Positions 1-5,877 are shown, counted from the first letter of the stretch. The stretch is 6,558 nucleotides of DNA from Porphyromonadaceae bacterium UBA7332 (GCA_002471225.1 DKPO01000045.1:69661-76218), one strand, 5' to 3'. A program made the numbers and translations. The notes: a model not told the origin generated them from the letters alone.

Positions 1-126
1 GTATCTTTTCCACAAAGAAGTCAATCTATTCTACAATTGACTCTATACGCACACTCCTCCAGAAGTTTTATGATTTGAATCGATACTATCGACACCAAGC
101 ACGTAAACAACTAAATATCAACACAT

Positions 127-159
127 AAAAGGTGTCGATTCACCTTTTGAATCGACACC
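127..159. repeat. Two overlapping, mutually exclusive hairpins
   Basis: GGTGTCGATTCA (131-142) pairs perfectly with TGAATCGACACC (148-159) across a 5-nt loop. The same bases can pair differently: AAAAGGTG (127-134) with CACCTTTT (141-148) across a 6-nt loop. Because both folds use 131-134 and 141-142, only one can form at a time. No U-tract follows the longer stem on either strand, so a simple terminator is unlikely. It could be a symmetrical protein-binding site or a REP-like palindrome. Confidence 0.75.
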
Positions 160-182
160 CAATCAGCACCCAATCAACACCA
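150..182 (+). repeat. Three tandem 11-bp repeats, iteron-like
   Basis: Three abutting 11-mers run AATCGACACCC (150-160), AATCAGCACCC (161-171) and AATCAACACCA (172-182). The first shares its bases with the right arm of the 131-159 hairpin. The unit of about one helical turn would place each copy on the same DNA face, as in operator arrays or replication iterons. That functional reading is inference. The repeat itself is plain but short and degenerate. Confidence 0.6.
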
Positions 183-308
183 AAGTAATTACTATACACA
201 ACTTGTTGTCTCCTATTTACAAATAAAAGTGTCGATAGTGATGATTGGTAAGCGTCTCCGCGATGATGTAGTGCATAGAAAAAAGTTCATACTCTATGAA
301 TAAATTCA

Positions 309-397
309 GTTATCAACAAACTGTTAATAACATAACTAATTAAAAATATGCACTTTAAAATAACTAAATATACAGTTATAAACAAATTGTTGATAAC
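309..397. promoter_or_regulatory. Pair of GTTATNAACA dyads flanking an A/T-rich core
   Basis: Dyad 1 is GTTATCAACA (309-318), spacer AAC, TGTTAATAAC (322-331). Dyad 2 is GTTATAAACA (375-384), spacer AAT, TGTTGATAAC (388-397). All four half-sites fit GTTATNAACA, and each dyad has the same 3-nt spacer. Dyad centres are 66 bp apart, and the whole is itself an inverted repeat with 21 of 24 positions matching (308-331 against 375-398). This symmetry suggests binding sites for a dimeric protein, or DnaA-like boxes (TTATCAACA differs from TTATCCACA at one base). Dyad 2 sits about 45 bp upstream of the cutC -7 box, so regulation of cutC is possible. Confidence 0.5.
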
Positions 398-440
398 TAT
401 GAAATATAAACAATCCCATGCATAAGACGAAAATCCTTAT

Positions 441-448
441 TAACTTTG
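441..448 (+). promoter_or_regulatory. Probable -7 promoter element of cutC
   Basis: TAACTTTG matches the Bacteroidota sigma-factor -7 consensus TAnnTTTG exactly. It lies 37 bp before the cutC ATG and would give a short, A-rich leader of about 30 nt. I find no good TTG/TTTG -33 element at the usual spacing of about 19-21 bp, so the promoter may be weak or activator-dependent. No Shine-Dalgarno sequence precedes the start codon, which is normal for this phylum. Confidence 0.55.
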
Positions 449-485
449 CATACAACATACACTACAAAATATAAAAACCCCCAGT

Positions 486-1229
486 ATGGAGAAAAGAATT
501 GAAATATGTGCAAACTCACTCGAGAGCGCACTATACGCAGAAGAAGCAAAGGCAAACCGCGTTGAATTATGTGCCGGTATGCCAGAAGGTGGAACAACAC
601 CTTCCTATGGAACTATTAAACTGACTTGCCAACAGCTAACCATTCCTGTACACGTTATTATTCGTCCTCGTGGTGGAGATTTCCACTATTCTCAAGATGA
701 GTTAGATATTATGCGTGAAGATATTCTTTTGTCTAAAGAACTTGGTGCTGCTGGTGTTGTGATCGGGTGTCTTACTCCTGAAGGGGATATAGACATGAAG
801 GCTATGCAATATTTGATGGAAGTTTGCGAAGGGTTATCTGTAACTTTCCACAGAGCATTCGATATGTGTCGTGATGCAAATAAAGGATTAGAACAGATCA
901 TCAGTCTGGGTTGTAATCGTATCCTTACTTCGGGTCAGGAAGCAAATGCCTTAAAAGGAGCTGAATTACTTAGATCATTGGTAGAACAAGCAAACGGACG
1001 CATTATCATTATGCCGGGATGTGGTGTTAGTGCAAAAAATATCAAAGAAATTTCTGAAATTACAGGAGCATCAGAATTCCACTTGTCTGCAAGAACAGAC
1101 CGGGCTAGTGAAATGGTTTATAAAAATCCGAACGTATCAATGGGAGGGACAGTTGTAATTGATGAATATAAAATTGATTATTCATCTCCTGAGATTATAC
1201 GTAACACAATCGCTGCTTTAAATAAATAA
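486..1229 (+). CDS. cutC: CutC family protein (putative copper homeostasis protein)
   Basis: The 247-residue product has the full usual length of CutC (E. coli CutC is about 248). It is a single TIM-barrel, predicted cytoplasmic, with no signal peptide or membrane segment. Family motifs in order are IEICANS (5-11), RVELCAG..EGG..PS (25-40), RPRGGDFHYS (60-69), TFHRAFD (120-126), RILTSGQ (145-151), MPGCGV (176-181) and EFHLSA (197-202). Eight cysteines are present (8, 29, 48, 95, 114, 128, 143, 179). CutC was named for copper tolerance, but in E. coli that phenotype was later traced to the MicL small RNA made from the cutC locus, so the biochemical function is unresolved. The ATG start fits the -7 box and the conserved N-terminus. 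No copper pump or chaperone gene is adjacent in the window. It is transcribed toward asnS and ends in its own terminator. Confidence 0.95.
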   Translation: MEKRIEICANSLESALYAEEAKANRVELCAGMPEGGTTPSYGTIKLTCQQLTIPVHVIIRPRGGDFHYSQDELDIMREDILLSKELGAAGVVIGCLTPEGDIDMKAMQYLMEVCEGLSVTFHRAFDMCRDANKGLEQIISLGCNRILTSGQEANALKGAELLRSLVEQANGRIIIMPGCGVSAKNIKEISEITGASEFHLSARTDRASEMVYKNPNVSMGGTVVIDEYKIDYSSPEIIRNTIAALNK

Positions 1230-1250
1230 TCCAGACAGATTATAAAAATC

Positions 1251-1287
1251 AAAGCGTCTTATAGTAAACCAAACTATAAGACGCTTT
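1251..1287. terminator. Strong hairpin terminator after cutC, likely bidirectional
   Basis: A perfect 15-bp stem, AAAGCGTCTTATAGT (1251-1265) with its complement at 1273-1287, closes a 7-nt loop 21 bp after the cutC stop codon. On the + strand the stem ends in TTT followed by CATTATAT. On the minus strand it is followed by GATTTTTATAAT, so it could also stop leftward transcripts that read past the asnS terminator. Confidence 0.85.
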
Positions 1288-1344
1288 CATTATATAGACC
1301 ACCCATAATACAATTACAAAGCCAATTTATATGCCATGCGCAGC

Positions 1345-1381
1345 AAAAAAAAAGGGTTATCAGATACACTGATAACCCTTT
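1345..1381 (-). terminator. Intrinsic terminator of asnS
   Basis: Read on the minus strand, a perfect 13-bp stem (1351-1363 with 1369-1381, 5-nt loop) is followed directly by an uninterrupted run of nine T residues (complement of A at 1345-1353, the last three shared with the stem). It starts about 18 bp after the asnS stop codon. This is a textbook rho-independent terminator and probably ends the whole minus-strand block. Confidence 0.9.
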
Positions 1382-1399
1382 AATCGTTATATTTTATTA

Positions 1400-2797
1400 T
1401 TAGAACTCACAGTTCTTAGGCGTACGAGGGAAAGGAATTACGTCACGGATATTACCCATACCTGTAACAAATAATAGCAAACGCTCAAAACCTAAACCAA
1501 AACCTGAGTGAGGAGCTGTTCCGAAACGGCGAGTATCCAGATACCACCATAGATCCTTCATCGGAATTTCCAGTTCTTCAACACGAGCAACTAGTTTATC
1601 ATAGTTTTCTTCACGTTGAGAACCTCCGATAATCTCTCCGATTTTCGGGAATAAAACGTCCATTGCACGGACTGTTTTACCATCCTCATTTTGCTTCATA
1701 TAGAAGGCTTTGATATCTTTAGGATAATCAGTCAGAATCACTGGTTTTTTGAAATGTTTTTCAACCAAATAACGCTCATGTTCTGATTGAAGATCTGTAC
1801 CCCAATCAACCGGGAATTCAAATTTCTCTCCAGAAGCTTTCAAGATTTCAACACCCTCTGTATATGGTAAACGAACGAAGTCATTCTCTACAACGAATTT
1901 CAATCTTTCGATCAGCTCTTTATCATACATGCTTGATAAGAATTCAAGATCATCCTGACAATTATCTAATGCATATTGAATTAAGTATTTCAAGAAATCC
2001 TCAGCCAAATCCATATTATCCTGAATATCAAAGAACGCAATTTCTGGTTCAATCATCCAGAACTCAGCAAGGTGGCGAGGTGTATTTGAATTTTCAGCAC
2101 GGAACGTAGGACCAAATGTATAAATCGATCCAAGCGCCATTGCTCCCAATTCACCTTCAAGCTGTCCTGATACAGTAAGATTCGCTGATTTACCAAAGAA
2201 ATCCTGAGTGTAATCAATCTTACCTTCTTCATTACGTGGAGGATTTTCTACATCCAGAGTAGTAACCTGGAACATCGCACCGGCACCTTCTGCATCAGAA
2301 GCTGTAATCAGCGGTGTATGTAAATAGAAATACCCACGATCATTAAAATATTTATGAATGGCAAAAGCCATATTATGACGAATTCTTAAAATAGCTCCAA
2401 ACGTATTTGTTCTTGGACGAAGGTGTGCTATTTCGCGAAGGAATTCCAATGTATGTCCTTTCTTTTGCAAAGGATATGTATTTGGATCTGCTGTTCCAAA
2501 TATCTCGATTTCAGTAGCCTGGATTTCGCAAGTTTGTCCTTTACCCTGAGATTCAACTAAGATACCATTCACACTAAGTGAGGCCCCGGTTGTAATCGGT
2601 TTCAAGAACTCTTCGCCAAATTTTTCATTATCAATTACGATTTGGATATTATTAATCGTAGATCCGTCATTTAAAGCAATAAAGCTTACATTTTTGTTAC
2701 CACGACGAGTACGAACCCATCCTTTTACATTGATTGTTGAGCCAAAATCAGTACATTTCAGAGCATCAACAATCTTCGTTCTTTTTAAAGTCTCCAT
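1400..2797 (-). CDS. asnS: Asparaginyl-tRNA synthetase (class IIb)
   Basis: AsnRS joins asparagine to tRNA(Asn) using ATP, in the cytoplasm. The 465-residue product matches the family length (E. coli about 466). An N-terminal OB-fold anticodon-binding domain (about 18-100) includes GWVRTRRGNKNVSFIALNDG (26-45). The class II catalytic core follows: motif 1 around FNDRGYFYLHTPLIT (151-165), SGQLEGELGAMALG (210-223), motif 2 with FRAE (232-235) and HLAEFWMIEPE (242-252), GGSQRE (391-396), and motif 3 with GFGLGFERLL (432-441). The SGQLEGEL stretch and the lack of the large GAD insertion of bacterial AspRS separate it from AspRS. All motifs look intact. It is the last gene of the minus-strand block, 53 bp after rluB. 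The ATG gives the expected N-terminus; an ATG 7 nt further upstream is out of frame. Confidence 0.97.
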   Translation of the reverse strand: METLKRTKIVDALKCTDFGSTINVKGWVRTRRGNKNVSFIALNDGSTINNIQIVIDNEKFGEEFLKPITTGASLSVNGILVESQGKGQTCEIQATEIEIFGTADPNTYPLQKKGHTLEFLREIAHLRPRTNTFGAILRIRHNMAFAIHKYFNDRGYFYLHTPLITASDAEGAGAMFQVTTLDVENPPRNEEGKIDYTQDFFGKSANLTVSGQLEGELGAMALGSIYTFGPTFRAENSNTPRHLAEFWMIEPEIAFFDIQDNMDLAEDFLKYLIQYALDNCQDDLEFLSSMYDKELIERLKFVVENDFVRLPYTEGVEILKASGEKFEFPVDWGTDLQSEHERYLVEKHFKKPVILTDYPKDIKAFYMKQNEDGKTVRAMDVLFPKIGEIIGGSQREENYDKLVARVEELEIPMKDLWWYLDTRRFGTAPHSGFGLGFERLLLFVTGMGNIRDVIPFPRTPKNCEF

Positions 2798-2815
2798 AGC
2801 TCATATCTTCAATTA

Positions 2816-2840
2816 AAGCCGGGACAAAGGTTCCCGGCTT
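2816..2840 (-). terminator. GC-rich hairpin between rluB and asnS (terminator or leader element)
   Basis: AAGCCGGGA (2816-2824) pairs with TCCCGGCTT (2832-2840) as a perfect 9-bp stem with a 7-nt loop. On the minus strand it starts 10 bp after the rluB stop and is followed by the short T-rich run TTTAATT. It sits 18 bp before the asnS ATG. The stem is strong but the T-tract is weak, so partial termination or a transcript-stabilising hairpin are both possible. Confidence 0.55.
2825..2832 (-). promoter_or_regulatory. Possible -7 promoter box for asnS inside the hairpin loop
   Basis: On the minus strand AACCTTTG differs by one base from the Bacteroidota consensus TAnnTTTG and continues as TCC. 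A TTTG lies upstream (complement of 2856-2859) at 23 bp, a little wider than the usual spacing. If real, it would give asnS a very short leader of its own. The mismatch and spacing keep this tentative. Confidence 0.25.
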
Positions 2841-2850
2841 CTAAGTTATA

Positions 2851-4437
2851 CTATTCAAATGCGCCCATTTTAAGCATATTCACTTCTTCTTGTGTCAGAT
2901 ATCTCCAACGACCACGAGGCAAGTTTTTCTTCGTTAAACCGGCAAACATTACACGATCTAATTTAACTACACGATAACCTAAATGTTCAAAAATACGACG
3001 AACAATACGGTTTCTGCCTGAGTGGATTTCGATACCAATCTGTTTTGGATCAGTTTCATCCGCATAGCTAATAGCATCAGCATGGATTTCTCCATCTTCT
3101 AACTCAATACCCGTAGCGATTTGTTTAATATCTTCCATCGTTACGTCTTTGTCTAACCACACATGATAAATTTTCTTTTTATCATATTTCGGATGAGTTA
3201 GTTTTGACGCCAAATCGCCATCGTTAGTCAATAATAGAACACCTGTCGTATTTCTATCTAATCGCCCAACAGGATAAATTCGTTCAGAACAAGCATTCTT
3301 CACTAAATCCAATACAGTCAAACGTTCCTGAGGATCATCAGAAGTTGTTACACAGTCTTTCGGTTTATTCAACAAGATATAAACCTTTCCTTCAGGTCTT
3401 ACATCAGATTCATTGAATTTTACCTCATCAGTACGATGAATTTTAGTACCTAATTCCGTAACTACCTCCCCATTTACAGTTACCATACCTTTTGCGATAA
3501 ATTCATCCGCCTCACGACGAGAACAAATACCTGCATTAGCAAGGAACTTATTCAAACGAATTGGTTCGTTTGGATCTGTAAACAGATCTTGATATTCAAT
3601 TTGTTTTTTCTTGCTATACTTAGCATTTGGATCATAGTTTTGAACACGTGATGCATTTTGACCTGCACCATTCGCATTAAAACGATTATTAGAGAAGTTA
3701 CCACCTCTGTTTTGAGGTCTTCCGCCACCAAAACTATTGCTTCTTTGGCCACCGCCATAGCTATTGCTTCTCTGGCCACCACCGAAGTTGTTACTTCTTT
3801 GGCCACCACCATAGTTATTGCTTCTTTGGCCGCCGCCATAGTTATTACTTCTTTGACCGCCACCATAGTTATTGCTTCTTTGACCGCCGCCATAGTTATT
3901 ACTTCTTTGACCGCCACCATAATTTCCGCGTTGGTCATCTCCGTAATTATTATTTCTTTGGCCGCCGTAGCTTCCGCGCTGATCGCCGCCGTAATTATTA
4001 CGCTGCCCACCATCATAATTATTATTGCGTTGATTATTGCCATAATTTCCGCGATCATAATTATCGTAAGAGCGGTTGTTGTTATTGTTATTACCGTAAG
4101 AATTAGAATTATTACCGTAAGAACGATTATTATTGTTGTTATTATAAGTGCGACGTTCATCATTTCCATATGAACGGCGTTCACCGAAGTTATTTTGTCT
4201 TTGTTCAAATGGTCTTTTATTAAAGCCACCCTCTCTGTTATAATTACCTTGAGAGTTATCAAATCTGTTATTAGATCTTTGATCGTTATTATACGAATTT
4301 CTCGGACGATATCCATCACGGTTATCCATTTGTCCGAAATCAGATCTTTCGTTTCTGTAGCCATTATTTCCTTCACGGCCTGCTTCATAAGGTGTCGCGC
4401 TAATACGCGGTCGCTTAGGTCTTCTCTCTGAATCCAT
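2851..4437 (-). CDS. rluB: RluB-type 23S rRNA pseudouridine synthase with long Asn/Gly/Arg-rich N-terminal domain
   Basis: The C-terminal part (about 290-528) is a complete RsuA/RluB-family enzyme that isomerises uridine to pseudouridine in rRNA; in E. coli RluB modifies U2605 of 23S rRNA. An S4 RNA-binding domain spans 293-333 (IRLNKFLANAGICSRREADE). The catalytic motif is GRLDRNTTGVLLLTNDGDLA (391-410), with catalytic Asp394, followed by HSGRNRIVRRIFEHLGY (472-488) and LPRGRWRYLTQEE (506-518). The NT.G.LL.T.DG.LA pattern fits RluB better than RsuA or RluF. Residues 1 to about 285 are low complexity, predicted disordered, with about 66 Asn and 37 Arg in the first 290 residues, runs of six Asn, and seven perfect-length 9-residue repeats of the type YGGGQRSNN (173-235). 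At 528 residues it is nearly twice E. coli RluB (about 291). The extension probably binds RNA or promotes condensates, by analogy with RGG-type proteins. It lies 66 bp after purB. The exact target uridine is inferred. Confidence 0.93.
   Translation of the reverse strand: MDSERRPKRPRISATPYEAGREGNNGYRNERSDFGQMDNRDGYRPRNSYNNDQRSNNRFDNSQGNYNREGGFNKRPFEQRQNNFGERRSYGNDERRTYNNNNNNRSYGNNSNSYGNNNNNNRSYDNYDRGNYGNNQRNNNYDGGQRNNYGGDQRGSYGGQRNNNYGDDQRGNYGGGQRSNNYGGGQRSNNYGGGQRSNNYGGGQRSNNYGGGQRSNNFGGGQRSNSYGGGQRSNSFGGGRPQNRGGNFSNNRFNANGAGQNASRVQNYDPNAKYSKKKQIEYQDLFTDPNEPIRLNKFLANAGICSRREADEFIAKGMVTVNGEVVTELGTKIHRTDEVKFNESDVRPEGKVYILLNKPKDCVTTSDDPQERLTVLDLVKNACSERIYPVGRLDRNTTGVLLLTNDGDLASKLTHPKYDKKKIYHVWLDKDVTMEDIKQIATGIELEDGEIHADAISYADETDPKQIGIEIHSGRNRIVRRIFEHLGYRVVKLDRVMFAGLTKKNLPRGRWRYLTQEEVNMLKMGAFE
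3733..3921 (-). repeat. Seven in-frame 27-bp tandem repeats within rluB
   Basis: Seven abutting 27-bp units encode seven copies of [Y/F]GGGQRSN[N/S]. In coding order, units 1 (3895-3921) and 3 (3841-3867) are identical. Units 2 (3868-3894) and 4 (3814-3840) differ at one base. This indicates a 54-bp two-unit duplication. Units 5-7 are more diverged, with F for Y in unit 6 and S for N in units 6 and 7. A partial eighth unit, FGGGR, follows. All length changes by whole units keep the frame. Confidence 0.9.
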
Positions 4438-4465
4438 AGTTTTGTAAAAAATTACATTGTTAATA

Positions 4466-4479
4466 AAGCCTCACGGCTT
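4466..4479 (-). terminator. Small hairpin in the purB-rluB gap (weak terminator candidate)
   Basis: On the minus strand AAGCC, loop GTGA (a GNRA-type tetraloop) and GGCTT form a 5-bp stem followed by TATTAAC. It lies 24 bp after the purB stop codon. It is too short for an efficient terminator and has a poor T-tract, so read-through from purB into rluB is likely. I see no TAnnTTTG box in this 66-bp gap, which supports co-transcription. Confidence 0.35.
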
Positions 4480-4503
4480 CGATATTTATCTCGGTATAAA
4501 ATT

Positions 4504-5847
4504 TTATATTCCAGTATAAGAATGAGGTGTAATCGCTTTCAACTCATTTTTCACTTCTTCAGAAACATTTAATGTATCGATAAATGATTTAATTGATTCT
4601 GATGTTATTCCTGCATTTGTACGAGTCAATGCTTTTAGTGCTTCGTAAGGTTGTGGATAACCTTCTCTTCGCAATACAGTCTGAATCCCTTCAGCTACAA
4701 CTGCCCAGCAATTTTCCAAATCATTAAATAACGCAGCCTCATTCAAAAGTAATTTACTGATTCCTTTCATAGTACTTTTTACAGCAATCAAAGTATGAGC
4801 AAACGGAACTCCTACATTTCGTAAAACTGTAGAATCTGTTAAGTCACGTTGAAGTCTGGAAATTGGCAATTTGATAGATAAATGATCAAAAATTGCATTC
4901 GCCATGCCCAAGTTTCCTTCTGAATTCTCAAAGTCAATCGGATTTACTTTATGAGGCATTGCAGATGAACCTACTTCACCAGCTTTGATTTTTTGTTTAA
5001 AATACTCCATCGAAATATATTGCCAAAAATCGCGATCTAAATCGATAATGATAGTATTAATGCGTTTCATCGCATCAAACAATGCTGCCAAATTATCGTA
5101 ATTTGAAATTTGCGTAGTCCAGGCTTCTCTTTCGATACCTAAACTTTTTGATAAGAAAGTAGCTCCAAATTCTTTCCAGTTAATTTCAGGATAAGCTATA
5201 TGATGAGCATTAAAATTCCCGGTAGCTCCACCAAATTTTCCACTAATAGGCGTTTGTTTCAAAATAGCTAATTGTTGCTCTAAGCGATAAACAAAAACCA
5301 TAATTTCTTTGCCTAAACGCGTTGGAGATGCCGGTTGTCCATGAGTTTTTGCTAACATGGATACATGATCCCATTCAATAGCATAATTTTTTAGTGTCGT
5401 AACAAGCTGTTCGATCAGGGGATAATACGTTTGAACTAATGCTTCTTTGATTGATAAAGGCACAGATGTATTATTAATATCTTGTGATGTCAATCCAAAG
5501 TGTATAAATTCTTTGTATGCTTCCAGTCCTAATTCGTCGAATTTTTCTTTTATGAAATATTCAACAGCCTTTACATCATGGTTAGTTACAGACTCAATTT
5601 CTTTTACATGTTGGGCATCAGCTTCACTAAATCCGGCATAAATAGCTCTTAACTTAGGATAAACCGATGTTTCAATGTCTTTCAATTGAGGTAAAGGTAA
5701 TTCACACAGTGCAATAAAATATTCGATCTCAACAAGAACTCTGTATTTGATTAATGCAAACTCAGAAAAAAAGTTCGCCAACTCAACACTTTTATCTCTG
5801 TATCGACCGTCAATCGGAGAAATAGCAGTTAAAGAATTCAGTAACAT
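4504..5847 (-). CDS. purB: Adenylosuccinate lyase
   Basis: PurB catalyses two fumarate-releasing steps in purine synthesis: SAICAR to AICAR, and adenylosuccinate to AMP. The 447-residue product belongs to the E. coli-type branch of the fumarase/aspartase superfamily and is a cytoplasmic homotetramer in relatives. Visible motifs are SLTAISPIDGRY (5-16), TNHDVKAVEYF (88-98), TSQDINNT (120-127), KTHGQPASPT (167-176, catalytic His169), the superfamily signature GSSAMPHKVNPIDFEN (293-308, with the catalytic serine in the Ser294-Ser295 loop) and RLQRDLTDSTVLRN (331-344). The C-terminus stops at HSYTGI, about ten residues short of E. coli PurB; all catalytic motifs lie well upstream, so I do not read this as truncation. 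The ATG start matches the conserved N-terminus. It is 66 bp downstream of the antiporter gene with its own -7 box. Confidence 0.97.
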   Translation of the reverse strand: MLLNSLTAISPIDGRYRDKSVELANFFSEFALIKYRVLVEIEYFIALCELPLPQLKDIETSVYPKLRAIYAGFSEADAQHVKEIESVTNHDVKAVEYFIKEKFDELGLEAYKEFIHFGLTSQDINNTSVPLSIKEALVQTYYPLIEQLVTTLKNYAIEWDHVSMLAKTHGQPASPTRLGKEIMVFVYRLEQQLAILKQTPISGKFGGATGNFNAHHIAYPEINWKEFGATFLSKSLGIEREAWTTQISNYDNLAALFDAMKRINTIIIDLDRDFWQYISMEYFKQKIKAGEVGSSAMPHKVNPIDFENSEGNLGMANAIFDHLSIKLPISRLQRDLTDSTVLRNVGVPFAHTLIAVKSTMKGISKLLLNEAALFNDLENCWAVVAEGIQTVLRREGYPQPYEALKALTRTNAGITSESIKSFIDTLNVSEEVKNELKAITPHSYTGI

Positions 5848-5869
5848 AAAAATATAATTGTTTGAGTTG

Positions 5870-5877
5870 CAAAAATA
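5870..5877 (-). promoter_or_regulatory. Probable -7 promoter element of purB
   Basis: On the minus strand TATTTTTG matches TAnnTTTG exactly, 22 bp before the purB ATG, in an otherwise featureless A/T-rich gap. No clear TTG -33 element is seen at the expected distance. The match may be partly favoured by the A/T-rich background, hence moderate confidence. Confidence 0.45.

Larger units (their letters stand above)
77..239. repeat. Nested inverted and direct repeat cluster based on ATCGACACC
   Basis: The motif ATCGACACC occurs at 88-96 and 151-159, and its complement GGTGTCGAT at 131-139. A one-mismatch complement copy lies at 228-236, and degenerate direct copies at 162-170 and 173-181. The outermost arms form an exact 11-bp inverted repeat, ACTATCGACAC (85-95) against GTGTCGATAGT (229-239), enclosing the inner hairpin. 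A partial copy, GAATCGA, starts at 77. This is direct reading. Whether it is a dispersed intergenic repeat, a protein-binding cluster or the remnant of a small mobile element is not shown. I see no transposase and no flanking target duplication. Confidence 0.75.
1..485. other. Long gene-free, AT-rich intergenic region left of cutC
   Basis: No credible coding sequence is visible here on either strand. The region continues past the window edge, so its full length and left-hand gene are unknown. It holds an ATCGACACC repeat cluster (77-239), a small palindrome TTCATA-CTC-TATGAA (286-300), another, ACAAC-TT-GTTGT (198-209), a pair of GTTATNAACA dyads (309-397) and the cutC -7 box. TTTTCCACA at 6-14 fits the relaxed DnaA-box consensus TTWTNCACA. 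CTATACACA (192-200) and the TTATNAACA nonamers are one base off DnaA-like boxes. The stretch between the dyads (332-374) is almost all A/T. This could be a regulatory region, a repeat-rich spacer or an origin-like region; sequence alone does not decide. Confidence 0.7.

Noticed and set aside
127..182. CRISPR array from the short repeats
   Set aside because: Repeats are only 9-11 bp, abut or overlap without regular spacers, and no cas gene is present.
77..239. Insertion sequence or integron attachment site
   Set aside because: No transposase or integrase frame is visible, the inverted ends are only 11 bp, and no target-site duplication flanks them; it is reported only as a repeat cluster.
1..485. 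tRNA or other structured housekeeping RNA gene in the left intergenic region
   Set aside because: I found no cloverleaf arms, no T-loop sequence and no 3' CCA context; the hairpins present do not fit a known RNA family that I recognise.
397..600. 67-residue open frame on the minus strand over the cutC start
   Set aside because: It overlaps the cutC promoter and conserved N-terminus and resembles no known family; it is most simply a chance frame.
2767..2804. Upstream out-of-frame ATG giving a 12-codon open frame overlapping the asnS start
   Set aside because: The frame is very short, has no biased composition such as an Asn run, and an overlap of this size is common by chance. I see nothing that makes it a leader peptide.
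3658..4173. 171-residue open frame on the + strand opposite the rluB repeats, rich in Ile, Val, Thr and Ala
   Set aside because: It is the antisense image of the Asn/Gly/Arg repeat region, where skewed codon use keeps other frames open. It has no promoter or recognisable domain, and the minus-strand frame contains a clear enzyme.
3552..4388. 278-residue alternative frame inside rluB on the same strand
   Set aside because: It overlaps the real frame almost entirely, consists of low-complexity repeats of the same DNA, and ends where rluB's conserved domain begins. A programmed frameshift is not needed because the 528-residue frame is intact.
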